The notes beneath the pieces are model-generated. The model saw only the letters and a list, made by a program, of their open reading frames with translations. It was not told the DNA's origin and ran no database searches. A program made the translations under genes and the position numbers. This document shows, piece by piece, positions 21,047-31,132 of a DNA stretch of 64,000 nucleotides. The DNA is from SHAN690 sp023262195 (lineage in GTDB: Bacteria > Bacteroidota > Bacteroidia > Flavobacteriales_G > Salibacteraceae). The number at the start of each line of letters is the position of its first letter. The stretch's first letter is position 1. The stretch covers positions 124,001-188,000 of the forward strand of contig JAYQJE010000003.1 in NCBI GenBank assembly GCA_038142005.1. The letters are read 5' to 3'.

Positions 21047-21060
21047 CCTTTTATATTTAA

Positions 21061-22110
21061 TCAGCCAAAGAGATTGAGCTGTACGGAAGTGTCAACCTTC
21101 ACAAAGTGATCAGATGACAAATTCACTTTCGTTACATCGCCAAAGATCTTTTGCCTGGCCAATTTAAACGTGTCCCTGACCTGGTCGGCCATGGTTCCCG
21201 TACCTTTCATTCGAGTACCGAACCGCGAATCTTTTATGCTCCCATCATGTGCTTCTGCAATCTGGTTCAACACTTTGCTGGCACGATCTGGAAAGACTTG
21301 ATTTAGCCAATGGGTAAACACTTCACCAACCGGACCATTGAGCCTAACAAAAATGTAATTCGCGTTTCTGGCTCCAGCATCCTTTACAGCTGATAGCAAG
21401 TCGAAAATCTCATGGCTATTCAATCCGGGAATGATAGGCGCCATATTTACGCTCACAGGAATACCTTTATCTGTGAGTTTTTCTATTGTTTGTAGTTTCA
21501 TTTTGACTGAACCGGTGCGCGGCTCCATCACCCTCCGCAATTCTTCGTTCAAGGTGGTAATGCTCATCACCACATGCACAAGGTCATAAGCTTGCATTTC
21601 TTCTAAAACATCAATATCTCGCTGAATCAAAGCGTTTTTGGTAATGATGCCCACTGGGTTTTTATATCGATGCATCACTTCAAGGCACTTTCGGGTGATT
21701 TCGAGCTTCCGTTCGATGGGTTGGTAACAATCGGTGTTTCCGCTAAACATGATGGGTTCTGCTTTCCAATTCCTCGACCGAAGTTTAGCCTCTAGCAGTT
21801 CGGGTGCGTTCTTCTTTACCAATATTTTCCGTTCGAAGTCTATCCCAGCGCTGTATCCCCAAAATTCGTGTGTGGGTCGCGCGTAGCAGTAGGCGCATCC
21901 ATGCTCACACCCTTGGTATGGGTTGATGGACCAATCCATCGGCACGTCTGGGCTCGGCACTTTGTTGACGATGGTTTTTGGAAACGTTTCGATGATTTCA
22001 GTTCGAGCTTCCCGATCAAGGTAGTTGAGGTATTCGTCCTCGGGTTCGATATCGAATTTTTCGAACTTGTTCTTTGGGTTGATTTGTGCGCCTTGTCCTT
22101 TTTGCATCAT
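21061..22110 (-). CDS. PA0069-family radical SAM protein
   Basis: The radical SAM cluster motif is CEHGCAYCYARP (CX3CX2C) within NPYQGCEHGC, a pattern shared with spore photoproduct lyase-like proteins. Further markers are FSGNTDCYQPIE, GIITKN and GTMADQVRDTFKLA. The reaction is not known. Its ATG overlaps the TGA of the DnaE-type gene (ATGA), so the two are coupled, which suggests a DNA-damage-related role. Confidence 0.88.
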   Translation of the reverse strand: MMQKGQGAQINPKNKFEKFDIEPEDEYLNYLDREARTEIIETFPKTIVNKVPSPDVPMDWSINPYQGCEHGCAYCYARPTHEFWGYSAGIDFERKILVKKNAPELLEAKLRSRNWKAEPIMFSGNTDCYQPIERKLEITRKCLEVMHRYKNPVGIITKNALIQRDIDVLEEMQAYDLVHVVMSITTLNEELRRVMEPRTGSVKMKLQTIEKLTDKGIPVSVNMAPIIPGLNSHEIFDLLSAVKDAGARNANYIFVRLNGPVGEVFTHWLNQVFPDRASKVLNQIAEAHDGSIKDSRFGTRMKGTGTMADQVRDTFKLARQKIFGDVTKVNLSSDHFVKVDTSVQLNLFG

Positions 22111-25100
22111 GGCTTCTTTCTTTTGAAATACTTCACATTGTTGTTGTCATTTACGGTAGCGATTTGGGGTTGATCATGCGCGAGTATTGGTGCGGTAGGT
22201 TTCTTTAGTGGCTCTTCGACATAACGCGGATCTTCCACGTAAGGCACGCGGTGCATCTCCGCAGCTTCAATTTGATAGCAGCCAAACTCCTCGGTAACCT
22301 TACCGACCACACGGTAAATCCCACGGCCGGTAAACGGAAACTGTTGCGCTACGGGTGGAAAGTGAACGGTATCTAAAAAATAGCCTTTGCGGTCGATGAA
22401 ATTTCCAAAAAACATGGTTTCGCCCTTGGCTGTGTGGGTTTTTCGGGCGGTAATCAAATAGCCATACACCACTACTGTTTTGCCCAAATACTCAGGCACG
22501 TCTGCTGCGAGTATGCCGCCTTTCATACTCCGATTGGAAAGCACAAACGGGTCGCACAAGGGATAACCCAACAGCTCAATTTGGTCAAATGCTTCTTCGA
22601 GCGGAGCGGTGTATAAGTCAGGGAATTTGTAAGGCTTCGGTTGTGGGGTAAACAGCCGAGGTTGCACTTCCTTTTTGGGTGCTTTGCCCAACAGCAATCG
22701 CGCCTGCCAAGTGAGTTCTTTTTTGTTTTTGCCCGTAAATCTGAACGCCCCAACCTTGACGAGTAATTCGAGTTGCTCTACCCCCACGGGCACCCGATCT
22801 ACAAAATCGGCCAACGATTGAAAAGGTGCATCTTCTCGGGCCTTGAGTAATAATCCTACAGTTCGGGTGTCGAGGTCGCGTATGGTATGAAATCCGAGTA
22901 CGATGGTTTTACCATCTACGATAGATTTCATATCGCTGCGCAGCAAACACGGAGCTTCCACGTGAGCTCCGTGCATACGCGCCTCGTGTATGTATAACTC
23001 AGGTCTATAAAAGCCGCCACCATTGTTGATGGTAGCCACCATGTATTCAATCGGATAATAGGCCTTTAAAAACAGGGTTTGATAGCTCTCCACAGCATAA
23101 CTGGCGCTGTGCCCTTTGGCAAAAGCGAAATTGGCAAAGCTCTCTACCTCAAACCACAACTTCTTCACCAGATCTTCGCTGTATCCCATTTTCCGGCAGT
23201 TGTCCCAAAAGCGCTGTTTCACCCGATGAAACTCATTGCGTTGTTTAAATTTCCAGCTCATGCCGCGCCTGAGTATGTCGGCATCGGCCAAGTCGAGGTC
23301 GGCAAAATAGTGCGCCACACGAATCACATCTTCCTGATACACCATCACGCCATAGGTCTCTTCCAGTATTTCATACAGCTCAGGGATGGCCTTTTTTGCC
23401 TCTTCCCTGCGGTCTTTATCTCGAAACCGCATGATGTATTCGCGCATCATACCCGATCGCGCTACTCCGGGCCGGATGACCGAACTTGCCGCCACCAAAC
23501 CGATGTAGTCTTCTGCGCGCAGCTTGGTCAGCAACAAGCGCATGGCGGGTGATTCCACATAAAAGCACCCAATGGCACGGGCCTCGCGCAGCAACACCTT
23601 GATGTTTTCGTCTTGCTTAAAGCGCTTAATGTCGTGCACATCCACATCGTCTCCCGTGTTTTGGCGGATGATCTCAACCGAATCTTTGATCTTTCCCAAA
23701 CCGCGTTGGCTCAGAATGTCAAACTTGTAAAGTCCCAGGTCTTCGGCCACAATCATATCAAACTGGATGGTGGGAAACCCCTTGGGCGGCATAAACGTAG
23801 GACTGTACGTACTGATGGGTTCGTCTGAAATGAGAATACCGCTGCTGTGAATGCTCAGGTGGCTTGGAAAATCTTGGATGAGCGCTCCATACTTCAACAT
23901 CAAGTCTCCGTACTTACCGATGTTGTGGCGTGGCCCCAGCTTTTGAAGTTGATCGATTTCGGCTGCAGGAACCCCAAGCACTTTACCCAGTTCTCGAGTA
24001 ATTGCCTTGTCTTTGAATGTGCTGTAGGTGGCTTGCAGTGCCACCCGATCCCAACCATGGGTATCAAACATGTATTTGGTAACATCGTTTCGATCGGTCC
24101 AACTGAAATCAATGTCAAAATCGGGCGGAGAAGTCCGGTGTGGATTGATGAAGCGCTCAAAATAAAGGTCGAGTTCTACGGGATCCACATCGGTGATACG
24201 CAGTAAATATGCGATTAGGCTGTTGGCTCCACTGCCCCGTCCCACATGAAAATAGCCTTTGGATCGAGCGTAGTTTACAATATCCCAATTGATGAGGAAG
24301 TAAGAGCAAAAACCCATTTGGTTGATCACTTTGAGTTCGTGCTCTACCCGGTCCAATATCTTTTGGTCGGGGTTGTCATAGCGATAGCGTAGGCCTTTCT
24401 CTGCTTCCGCACGCAGCAGTTGCATGTCGTCTTGCTTTGAGGTAGAAAACACTTGCTTGTTTTTGTTGGACTGAAACTCAAAATCCATTTCGCAGGACTC
24501 GAGCATGGCCTCGGTATTTCGGATGATTCTCGGGAAATCAACGTAATACTCGAGCAACTTATCCTTAGGCAGCAATACGTCTCTCGAATCGCCTTCCTCA
24601 GATTTTGGGAGCTTGCTGAGAAGCAGATTTTTATCAATCGAACGCAACAGGCGATGTGTATTGAAATCGCGCTGATGCTCAAAAGTGACCGTAGGTAGCA
24701 TTACCAGTTTATGCAATTGATGACGAAGCGGTGAAAGCCTTAATTGTGAAATATCTTGCGGGCGAATGCCAATGAATTGATTAGTTGTCAGAGGCAAGCT
24801 TTCGGCCTTCAGGTGATCCTCTTCAAACACCAATGCTCCATGAGTGGCTACAGACAATTTTGGCTGAAAATCAGCGTGTGAAAAATTCCTCCGAAACTGT
24901 CTCAAATTCTCACCATGCACATCCTGATTTGAAACCACTCGTGATGTTTGATTTCTGATGACTGATAGCTGACGGCTCATAGCTGATGGCTTGTGGAAGG
25001 GGTAAACTTCCCAGTTTGGGGCCACACTAGGAATCGGCTCTTCATTGTGAAGGTGGTAAGTTAGGAATTCATTGATGGCCTTAAAACCTTGGTTGTTTTT

Positions 25101-25328
25101 TGGAATGGCCACAAACTTTTGGTTTGCGCCATTTCTAAAATCAATGCCCGGAATCACACGAATAGGGAACTCCGTTTTAGCCAATCGAATGCACTCAATT
25201 ACGGCTGAAGTACTGTTGATATCGGTGATACAAATAGAGTCATAGCCCAATTCTAATGCGCGCTTGAGTAGCGTTTCGGGTTTCCATGTCCCGAACTTGA
25301 AAGAGTAATATGTATGTGTGTTTGTCAA
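22107..25328 (-). CDS. DnaE-type DNA polymerase III alpha subunit (second, short type)
   Basis: A C-family polymerase of 1073 residues: PHP domain start HTYYSFKFGTW, palm with PPDFDIDFSW (catalytic acidic pair) and GRGSGANSLIAYLL, fingers and C-terminal OB region (YPLCDPFVLSN, VVVYGYLITARKTHTAKGE). The replicative DnaE of Bacteroidota is about 1400 residues, so this is probably the shorter, repair/translesion-type paralogue. No imuB or dinB is next to it. The start is a TTG at 25328, which gives the family-like N-terminus just before the PHP motif. The sequence immediately upstream is a heptanucleotide repeat with no visible ribosome binding site. About 70 residues between HKP and NQFIG look inserted and include a degenerate copy of the repeat. 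Confidence 0.88.
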   Translation of the reverse strand: MTNTHTYYSFKFGTWKPETLLKRALELGYDSICITDINSTSAVIECIRLAKTEFPIRVIPGIDFRNGANQKFVAIPKNNQGFKAINEFLTYHLHNEEPIPSVAPNWEVYPFHKPSAMSRQLSVIRNQTSRVVSNQDVHGENLRQFRRNFSHADFQPKLSVATHGALVFEEDHLKAESLPLTTNQFIGIRPQDISQLRLSPLRHQLHKLVMLPTVTFEHQRDFNTHRLLRSIDKNLLLSKLPKSEEGDSRDVLLPKDKLLEYYVDFPRIIRNTEAMLESCEMDFEFQSNKNKQVFSTSKQDDMQLLRAEAEKGLRYRYDNPDQKILDRVEHELKVINQMGFCSYFLINWDIVNYARSKGYFHVGRGSGANSLIAYLLRITDVDPVELDLYFERFINPHRTSPPDFDIDFSWTDRNDVTKYMFDTHGWDRVALQATYSTFKDKAITRELGKVLGVPAAEIDQLQKLGPRHNIGKYGDLMLKYGALIQDFPSHLSIHSSGILISDEPISTYSPTFMPPKGFPTIQFDMIVAEDLGLYKFDILSQRGLGKIKDSVEIIRQNTGDDVDVHDIKRFKQDENIKVLLREARAIGCFYVESPAMRLLLTKLRAEDYIGLVAASSVIRPGVARSGMMREYIMRFRDKDRREEAKKAIPELYEILEETYGVMVYQEDVIRVAHYFADLDLADADILRRGMSWKFKQRNEFHRVKQRFWDNCRKMGYSEDLVKKLWFEVESFANFAFAKGHSASYAVESYQTLFLKAYYPIEYMVATINNGGGFYRPELYIHEARMHGAHVEAPCLLRSDMKSIVDGKTIVLGFHTIRDLDTRTVGLLLKAREDAPFQSLADFVDRVPVGVEQLELLVKVGAFRFTGKNKKELTWQARLLLGKAPKKEVQPRLFTPQPKPYKFPDLYTAPLEEAFDQIELLGYPLCDPFVLSNRSMKGGILAADVPEYLGKTVVVYGYLITARKTHTAKGETMFFGNFIDRKGYFLDTVHFPPVAQQFPFTGRGIYRVVGKVTEEFGCYQIEAAEMHRVPYVEDPRYVEEPLKKPTAPILAHDQPQIATVNDNNNVKYFKRKKP
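24949..24990. repeat. Degenerate heptanucleotide repeat inside the DnaE-type gene
   Basis: Six successive 7-base units related to TGATAGC: TGATTTC, TGATGAC, TGATAGC, TGACGGC, TCATAGC and TGATGGC. They lie in frame in the coding region and encode part of the residues SAMSRQLSVIRNQ. This is the same unit as the perfect tract at the gene start. Confidence 0.8.
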
Positions 25329-25329
25329 C

Positions 25330-25378
25330 TGATAGCTGATAGCTGATAGCTGATAGCTGATAGCTGATAGCTGATAGC
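25330..25378. repeat. Perfect heptanucleotide tandem repeat, 7 x TGATAGC
   Basis: Seven exact copies of TGATAGC (GCTATCA on the minus strand), ending 1 base before the TTG start of the DnaE-type gene. In the polymerase frame it reads YQLSAIS repeatedly. An ATG at 25384 lies upstream of it but out of frame with the polymerase. Confidence 0.95.
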
Positions 25379-25431
25379 AAACATAGAAAAGCTAAAAATA
25401 TTAGCCTGCTAAAAATTAAGGTAAAACTAGA

Positions 25432-26636
25432 TTAGTTTAATTGGCCAGCGATGTAACCCGTAGTCCACGCTGCTTGAAAATTGAAACCGCCTGTAACGCC
25501 ATCAATATTGAGCACTTCACCTACGAAATACAATCCAGGCACTGACTTGCTTTCTAACGTAGAATGATGTATGCTCTCGAGGGACACACCACCCGCGGTA
25601 ACAAACTCTTCCTTGAATGTGGTTTTACCGCGCACCGAATACGCATCATTGGTCAGCACGTTTACGAGTCGGTTCAGCTGTTTTGAGCCCAATTCGCCCC
25701 AAGTACGTTCCTCACTCAATTCGACTTTCTGCAATAAAAACTCCCATAGCCTTGCGGGTAAATTGAGCGGATTTCGATTATAAACCTTACGCTTCAATAA
25801 TGATGGAATTTGAGTTTCTAATAGCACACGCAACTCGTGTTCTTTCATAGTTCCCAACCAATTCACAGAACACTCGAATTGATAGTCACAGGCCGCCAAG
25901 TCTAACGCGGCAAAGGCCGATGTTTTTAAAACCGCTGGACCGCTCAGCCCCCAATGCGTGATTAACAATGGGCCTTGATATGCATGCTTGGTACTTACAA
26001 CACGCACTACAGCATTAGGCACAGCCACACCCATAAGATTGGTAATCGGATCTTTTGGAATATTGAATGTAAAAAGTGAAGGAACAGGCCTAGAAATCAC
26101 ATGGCCCAACTTTTCGAGCCATTCAAATCCCGAATACTTTGGACTACCACCCGTAGCCACAATTAATCTATCAAACCGTTCTTCACCTTTATCTGTGACC
26201 AAAACCCATTGTTCACCATCCTGCTTCAGCGACTTCACTGGACAGGACATTCGAATTTGAATTCCTTGGTTTTCGGCCTGACTCAAAAAGCAATCGATGA
26301 TTGTTTGGGAACTATTTGTAGTGGGAAACATGCGGCCATCTTCCTCGGTTTTAAGTTCAACTCCACACTGTGCAAACCACTCAATCGTATCGCCTACGTT
26401 AAACTGCTCCAGAGCCCTTCGCATGAACTTTGCTCCACGCGGATAATTGGCACTCATTTGCCGATTGTTTTGACAATCGTGTGTGACGTTGCATCCCCAC
26501 CTCCACTCACCTTCACCTTGGATAGCAGCTTGGCAGTCTTTTCAAACATTACTATCTGTGCACCCGTATGATGATTCTTTACCGAAAAAGCAGAGAAAAA
26601 CCCAGCAGCACCGCCTCCTATGATGGCAACTTTCAC
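25432..26636 (-). pseudogene. BaiN/RdsA-like NAD(P)/FAD-dependent oxidoreductase, one frameshift
   Basis: An HI0933-like flavoprotein: FAD-binding GGGAAGFFSAF at the N-terminus, FEKTAKLLSKVKVSGGG, LIVATGGSPKYSG, ITHWGLSGPAVLKTSA, and the C-terminal FVTAGGVSLESI and FNFQAAWTTGYIAGQ. The frame breaks at GGTGGGGATGC near 26495. One missing base would restore the family motif SGGGRCN (here G-D-A-T-S). The start is a GTG at 26636, which gives KVAIIGGG; the first ORF as read from 26723 overlaps the end of tamB. Confidence 0.85.
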
Positions 26637-26640
26637 GTTG

Positions 26641-29600
26641 TTAGTCGTTGCTTTTATCTGCCCCAAACAATCCTCTAAAAAACTCACCCCAAGTATTAAA
26701 CTCTTTTCGGTAAAAAATACCAACCCCCTGTGTATAGGGGGCTTGGTTCAGGTTTGCGGCACTTTGTTGGTTTGACTCATTGAACACACGTGCACGCAGC
26801 GAACCATCCTTGTTGATTTTGTACTCCACGTTAAACTCGCCAGCGACATTATTGGCCTGTTCTTCTTGATTCTCAGTGGTACCTTGCACAGTACCGTTTA
26901 CCTCAACTTTGACACGATTGTTAAAAAGCTCTCTCGAAACCGAAACTTCTGTTTGACCTGCCATTTCTTGACCCGTGTCGTCAACGTATCCATCGCGATA
27001 ACTTACCCCAATATCAAAGTTTTCAGAATACTGGCTTAACCAGTTACTTAGCTGGTTGCTCAACACCTCATACCCACTGCTTTGACCTGCACCACCCAAC
27101 GCTACTGCTCCATTTCCAGCACTAAACTGGTTGGCCAGAAGGAGTGAAAATGCTTGAGATGTCCTTTGGTCTTTTGAAGCAATTGCTGGGTCCAATAATT
27201 GGTTTGCGATGTCACCGTCTGCCAGTGTGGGTAATTTTACCCCAAATTCAATCTTAGGCGCGGTGAGAGGCCCGGTCATATATAGACTAACATCCGTGGG
27301 TAAACGCTGATCATAAACAGCATTAGCTGTGCCTTGGTCACCTGCCATGGCATATACCATTACCGCAGGAGAAGCTTTTAAACTGTAAATAGCGGTCAAG
27401 TCAAGCTGAGCATTTAATGGATCACCATTCCATGTTAAGCGACTTCCGGGTTTTACATTGAATCGTTTGTTTACAACATTTTGTAGCGTGAAGAGATAAT
27501 CACCTTTTTCGATTAAATAATCGCCATACATACTGAACTTACCTCTGTTGTCAATGGCCATGAGCATGTCGCCATTTCCTCTAACCTTTATGATATCGCC
27601 CACTTTCTCATCAAAAATGATTTGAACCTGTGCATCATTATCCACGTCAAGTTTGAAATTCATTTCCAAACCATTGAGCTCTTCGTTGAGCGCTTTGTCG
27701 CTATATACGGTATTGAATTGATTAGAATCAACAAATCGGATGTAATCAAACTCGCTCACTTCTCCGCCCGTTGACAAGGGAATAGAAAGCATCGTGTTCG
27801 GATCCGTGCTTGCATCCACATCAATGATGGTGTGTCCTTTGTATCCACCAATGTTAATGTCGCCTGTGACGTTGGCTTCGCCATAGTATTGATCATTATC
27901 GGCCAAGGTGGTATTTAAGCCTTGGAAATTATAGGCTTGCACAAAAAGGTCATAGGTGATGTCTTGAAAGTATTCGTGAAATACCTGTGCAGTAGCGTAA
28001 GCCGAGTCGCCCTTGATGTCTCTGATAAGAGCGTGGTCCATTGTAATCATATCGGGTTCGATATTCACAATGGCATTGGGTATGGTGTAGTCCGTATTCA
28101 GGTAGTTTACATGAGTTGAGAGTTCCTTTAGTTTAATTGCACCATTCAAGTCAGGTCGTGATGTGCTTCCGGTGACGCTAATGCTGCCATTTGCCGAACC
28201 TACCACGTTAGAGGCAAACTCGGCTACAAATGGCTCTAATGCTTTGAGTTGAAAATCAGTCAAGCCTATCTCAATATCAAGCTGTTCTCTTTGCTTTTCG
28301 GGATAATACTCCCCTATCAGGCTGAAGTTATCTTGCCCCAAATACTTCAAGTCTAAATCCATATCGATGCGCTTGAGTTCTGAGCTGTAGGTGGCTAAAC
28401 CAATGGCATCACCAAATTCAACACCGTCATAAGCTATCGAATCCACTCGAACATTACCATCCAATACGAGTGACTCATCTAGGTAAGACAAATTAAACTC
28501 GCTTGCCAGCAATCCAGCCAACGGTTTCGAAACAAGACCAAAATCAGACAGGTATGACAAGTCGAAATTTTGCACCAGCAATTCAAGCCGTGTGTTGGCC
28601 ATTTGGTCGACCGTACCATCACACTTAATGCGGCCATTTTCGCTGACCAAATCAAGCTTGTTTATTGAGAGCGAAACCGAATCAGTTTCAAAGGTTGCGG
28701 GTCTTATCGATTTCCAATTTGTTTGCGCTAAGCGAATTTCGAGCGCATTTAACACCCCCTTCCAAGAAGAGTTTTGCATACGAAACACCATAAAATTAAC
28801 GCCTCCGCTATCCGCCCTTTCAGTCAAATTACGCCAATGTATGTCTGTATTGAGCGTGTCATTATGAATATCATTGTTGATGATGAGATTATCCAACTCT
28901 AACTCTTCACTCACTACTAAATCATGCACATTAAAATTTAGATACAAGTGTTCATCACTTGACCAAGCATCGACAACAATACCGTTGATCTTTGTCGATT
29001 TCATTGCAGCAGTAATGGTATCTGAACACATCGTGAATTCATTGCGATTCATGTTGAGTTCACCCGACAAGTAGATGTTGCTAGATTTCAAGTTTGGAAT
29101 GAAAAACCCCAACCATTCACGTTCATTCAAAACCTCGAGATTGTAAGTAAAAGACTGCAGCGTGTCTACCTTGGCAAGGTCTGGCTGATTTACATAGTTG
29201 GGCATGTAGTAGTTGCCAACCTTTAATAATGCCACAGGTAGATCGATCAAATTTGTCCTTCCCTTTACGGCAGCGTTTAGAATATCCGATTTCAAAGTGA
29301 TCTCATGCCCTCCGGGAAACAGATTATCAATAAGCAACACACTATCGAGACCGAGCACGTAGTCTTCATTTCGATAGCTCGGCTCAATCAGTCGGAACAT
29401 GCCATGAATGTCATCCGAAGAACTCCCTTTTAGCTGAAGTTTTAAGTTGCCAGAAAATACCCCATGGGTATCACTCGGCACCAGATTCAGTGGCGCCAAG
29501 GCTAACTTCTGCACATCAAAGTCAGCGGTAATCAAAGGCAATTGTGAATTGAAGTCAACCGCTCCTTTAAACCCAAGTCTAATGTTCGTATCCTTCACCC

Positions 29601-31092
29601 CTAAATTTCCATTAAAAACTAAGTTGGTTAGCTCACCATCAATCGAAACATTGGTGTATCGATAGTTTAGCAATTCGATGCTTTGTACAGTGCCGTTTGC
29701 CTTAACGCGCATGGTTTTAGGTTCTAGTCCGGAGCCATTCACTGTTAGATTTAATGATACCTGCCCAACCGATTGAGGAACCTGAATCAACTGCCCTAGT
29801 TTAAATCCATCCGAGGCAATGCTACCTGAGTAATCAAATCCATCGTTCGTTTTAATATTAATATCAGCCACGGCAGTTCCCAGCGCAGTTTTTATGCTCC
29901 CAAACGCCACAAAATCATTTACAAAACCTGTGAAACGACCCCGATAGGAAACATAGTCTAACTGCATAATATGATCGGGAAAACTCAAATTAATCAAGCT
30001 ATCTCCCGTAGGTATATTCACCTTGAGCGCATCTTCAAACGAAGAGTAAAATCTTGAGATATCAGCATCAAGAAAGGTGCGACTCACTTCTGGTAAGCCC
30101 TTCACTCTAATTTTTCCTTTGAGCACACCAGAATTTAAGAACCCAAGACTATCCACCTCAGCATTTAGGTTGCTTACAGTACCCGTGACATGTCCGGTAA
30201 AGTGCAGCGGGGTCAGTAGATCTTTTACCTGTGGCGCGAAAAAGGCAAGGTCGTTGAACACCACTGTAGATTCCACCAAATCTGCATCGAGTAATACTTC
30301 TTCCAAAAAATTAGAATAGCTACTCCAGGTATCCGTGCTCATTGCAAACCGACCATTGATTATACCCTCATTCGTCTCTAGCAAGAGGCTTTCGGTGATC
30401 ACACCGCTACTTGAAACCACTATGCTCGCATCGAGTTGTCGAACTCTAAAGCCACTCTGCTCTCTAAGGCGCAGGTCGTCAACGTTTGCTGTAACAGAGT
30501 CGGCAATAACTTCAACATCACTAAAGCTCCCTGATATTCTTGAAATATCTAGGTGGTTGAAATCAATCTGATTCAAACTGTTTAGATCAACGTTTTGATT
30601 TTGATACTTGAAACGACCATCTATAAGCTCCAATCCATCGGAACGAATGGTAAAAACAGTGTTCGAAGTATCCTCCGATTTTGGAAAACGCTCTATGAAG
30701 TACGCCAGGTTGTTAAGGCTATCTCCTTGATATTTTATCAAATTAAAATAGCCATGATCAACCGTCACTTGCCCTAAATCAACTGAGGAAGAGTCCAACG
30801 AAAAATGAAGCAAGCTCACAGATATATGCTGGGCGTAAATCAATGTATCGTTTTGGTAGTCGCGTATCAGTATATCATTGATCTCCACATCGGTGAATGG
30901 CTTGAGGTATATCGTGTTGATTGACACCTCTGATCCAACCATTTCTGTGGCATAGACAGTGGCTTTATCAACAACCCAATTCTGCACACTGTTAATCAAC
31001 AAAAGCCCCGAAATAATCACAGGAATCAATAACAATAGGAGAATTGTTATAGCGAGCCAACGCAGGGCCTTTTTGATAAATTTGAGGTTCAA
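26641..31092 (-). CDS. tamB: Translocation and assembly module protein TamB (DUF490)
   Basis: A 1483-residue inner-membrane-anchored periplasmic protein of the AsmA/TamB lipid-transfer superfamily. There is one N-terminal helix (LAITILLLLLIPVIISGLLLI) and long beta-taco repeats. The conserved DUF490 C-terminus contains LTWNGDPLNAQLDLTAIYSL, KIEFGVKLPT, LLANQFSAGNG and FDIGVSYRDG. In Gram-negatives these link inner and outer membranes for phospholipid transport and barrel assembly. The gene is unbroken despite being the longest in the window. It is divergent from tsaD. Confidence 0.95.
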   Translation of the reverse strand: MNLKFIKKALRWLAITILLLLLIPVIISGLLLINSVQNWVVDKATVYATEMVGSEVSINTIYLKPFTDVEINDILIRDYQNDTLIYAQHISVSLLHFSLDSSSVDLGQVTVDHGYFNLIKYQGDSLNNLAYFIERFPKSEDTSNTVFTIRSDGLELIDGRFKYQNQNVDLNSLNQIDFNHLDISRISGSFSDVEVIADSVTANVDDLRLREQSGFRVRQLDASIVVSSSGVITESLLLETNEGIINGRFAMSTDTWSSYSNFLEEVLLDADLVESTVVFNDLAFFAPQVKDLLTPLHFTGHVTGTVSNLNAEVDSLGFLNSGVLKGKIRVKGLPEVSRTFLDADISRFYSSFEDALKVNIPTGDSLINLSFPDHIMQLDYVSYRGRFTGFVNDFVAFGSIKTALGTAVADINIKTNDGFDYSGSIASDGFKLGQLIQVPQSVGQVSLNLTVNGSGLEPKTMRVKANGTVQSIELLNYRYTNVSIDGELTNLVFNGNLGVKDTNIRLGFKGAVDFNSQLPLITADFDVQKLALAPLNLVPSDTHGVFSGNLKLQLKGSSSDDIHGMFRLIEPSYRNEDYVLGLDSVLLIDNLFPGGHEITLKSDILNAAVKGRTNLIDLPVALLKVGNYYMPNYVNQPDLAKVDTLQSFTYNLEVLNEREWLGFFIPNLKSSNIYLSGELNMNRNEFTMCSDTITAAMKSTKINGIVVDAWSSDEHLYLNFNVHDLVVSEELELDNLIINNDIHNDTLNTDIHWRNLTERADSGGVNFMVFRMQNSSWKGVLNALEIRLAQTNWKSIRPATFETDSVSLSINKLDLVSENGRIKCDGTVDQMANTRLELLVQNFDLSYLSDFGLVSKPLAGLLASEFNLSYLDESLVLDGNVRVDSIAYDGVEFGDAIGLATYSSELKRIDMDLDLKYLGQDNFSLIGEYYPEKQREQLDIEIGLTDFQLKALEPFVAEFASNVVGSANGSISVTGSTSRPDLNGAIKLKELSTHVNYLNTDYTIPNAIVNIEPDMITMDHALIRDIKGDSAYATAQVFHEYFQDITYDLFVQAYNFQGLNTTLADNDQYYGEANVTGDINIGGYKGHTIIDVDASTDPNTMLSIPLSTGGEVSEFDYIRFVDSNQFNTVYSDKALNEELNGLEMNFKLDVDNDAQVQIIFDEKVGDIIKVRGNGDMLMAIDNRGKFSMYGDYLIEKGDYLFTLQNVVNKRFNVKPGSRLTWNGDPLNAQLDLTAIYSLKASPAVMVYAMAGDQGTANAVYDQRLPTDVSLYMTGPLTAPKIEFGVKLPTLADGDIANQLLDPAIASKDQRTSQAFSLLLANQFSAGNGAVALGGAGQSSGYEVLSNQLSNWLSQYSENFDIGVSYRDGYVDDTGQEMAGQTEVSVSRELFNNRVKVEVNGTVQGTTENQEEQANNVAGEFNVEYKINKDGSLRARVFNESNQQSAANLNQAPYTQGVGIFYRKEFNTWGEFFRGLFGADKSND

Positions 31093-31132
31093 AATTCTAG
31101 TTGAATTTAACGAACGAAGTTAGCCCAATTGC

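Noticed and set aside
22434..24700. Plus-strand frames opposite the DnaE-type gene
   Set aside because: They are antisense shadows of a conserved polymerase and show no family similarity.
25330..25378. CRISPR array
   Set aside because: The units are 7 bases long, directly adjacent and without spacers, so this is a simple tandem repeat.
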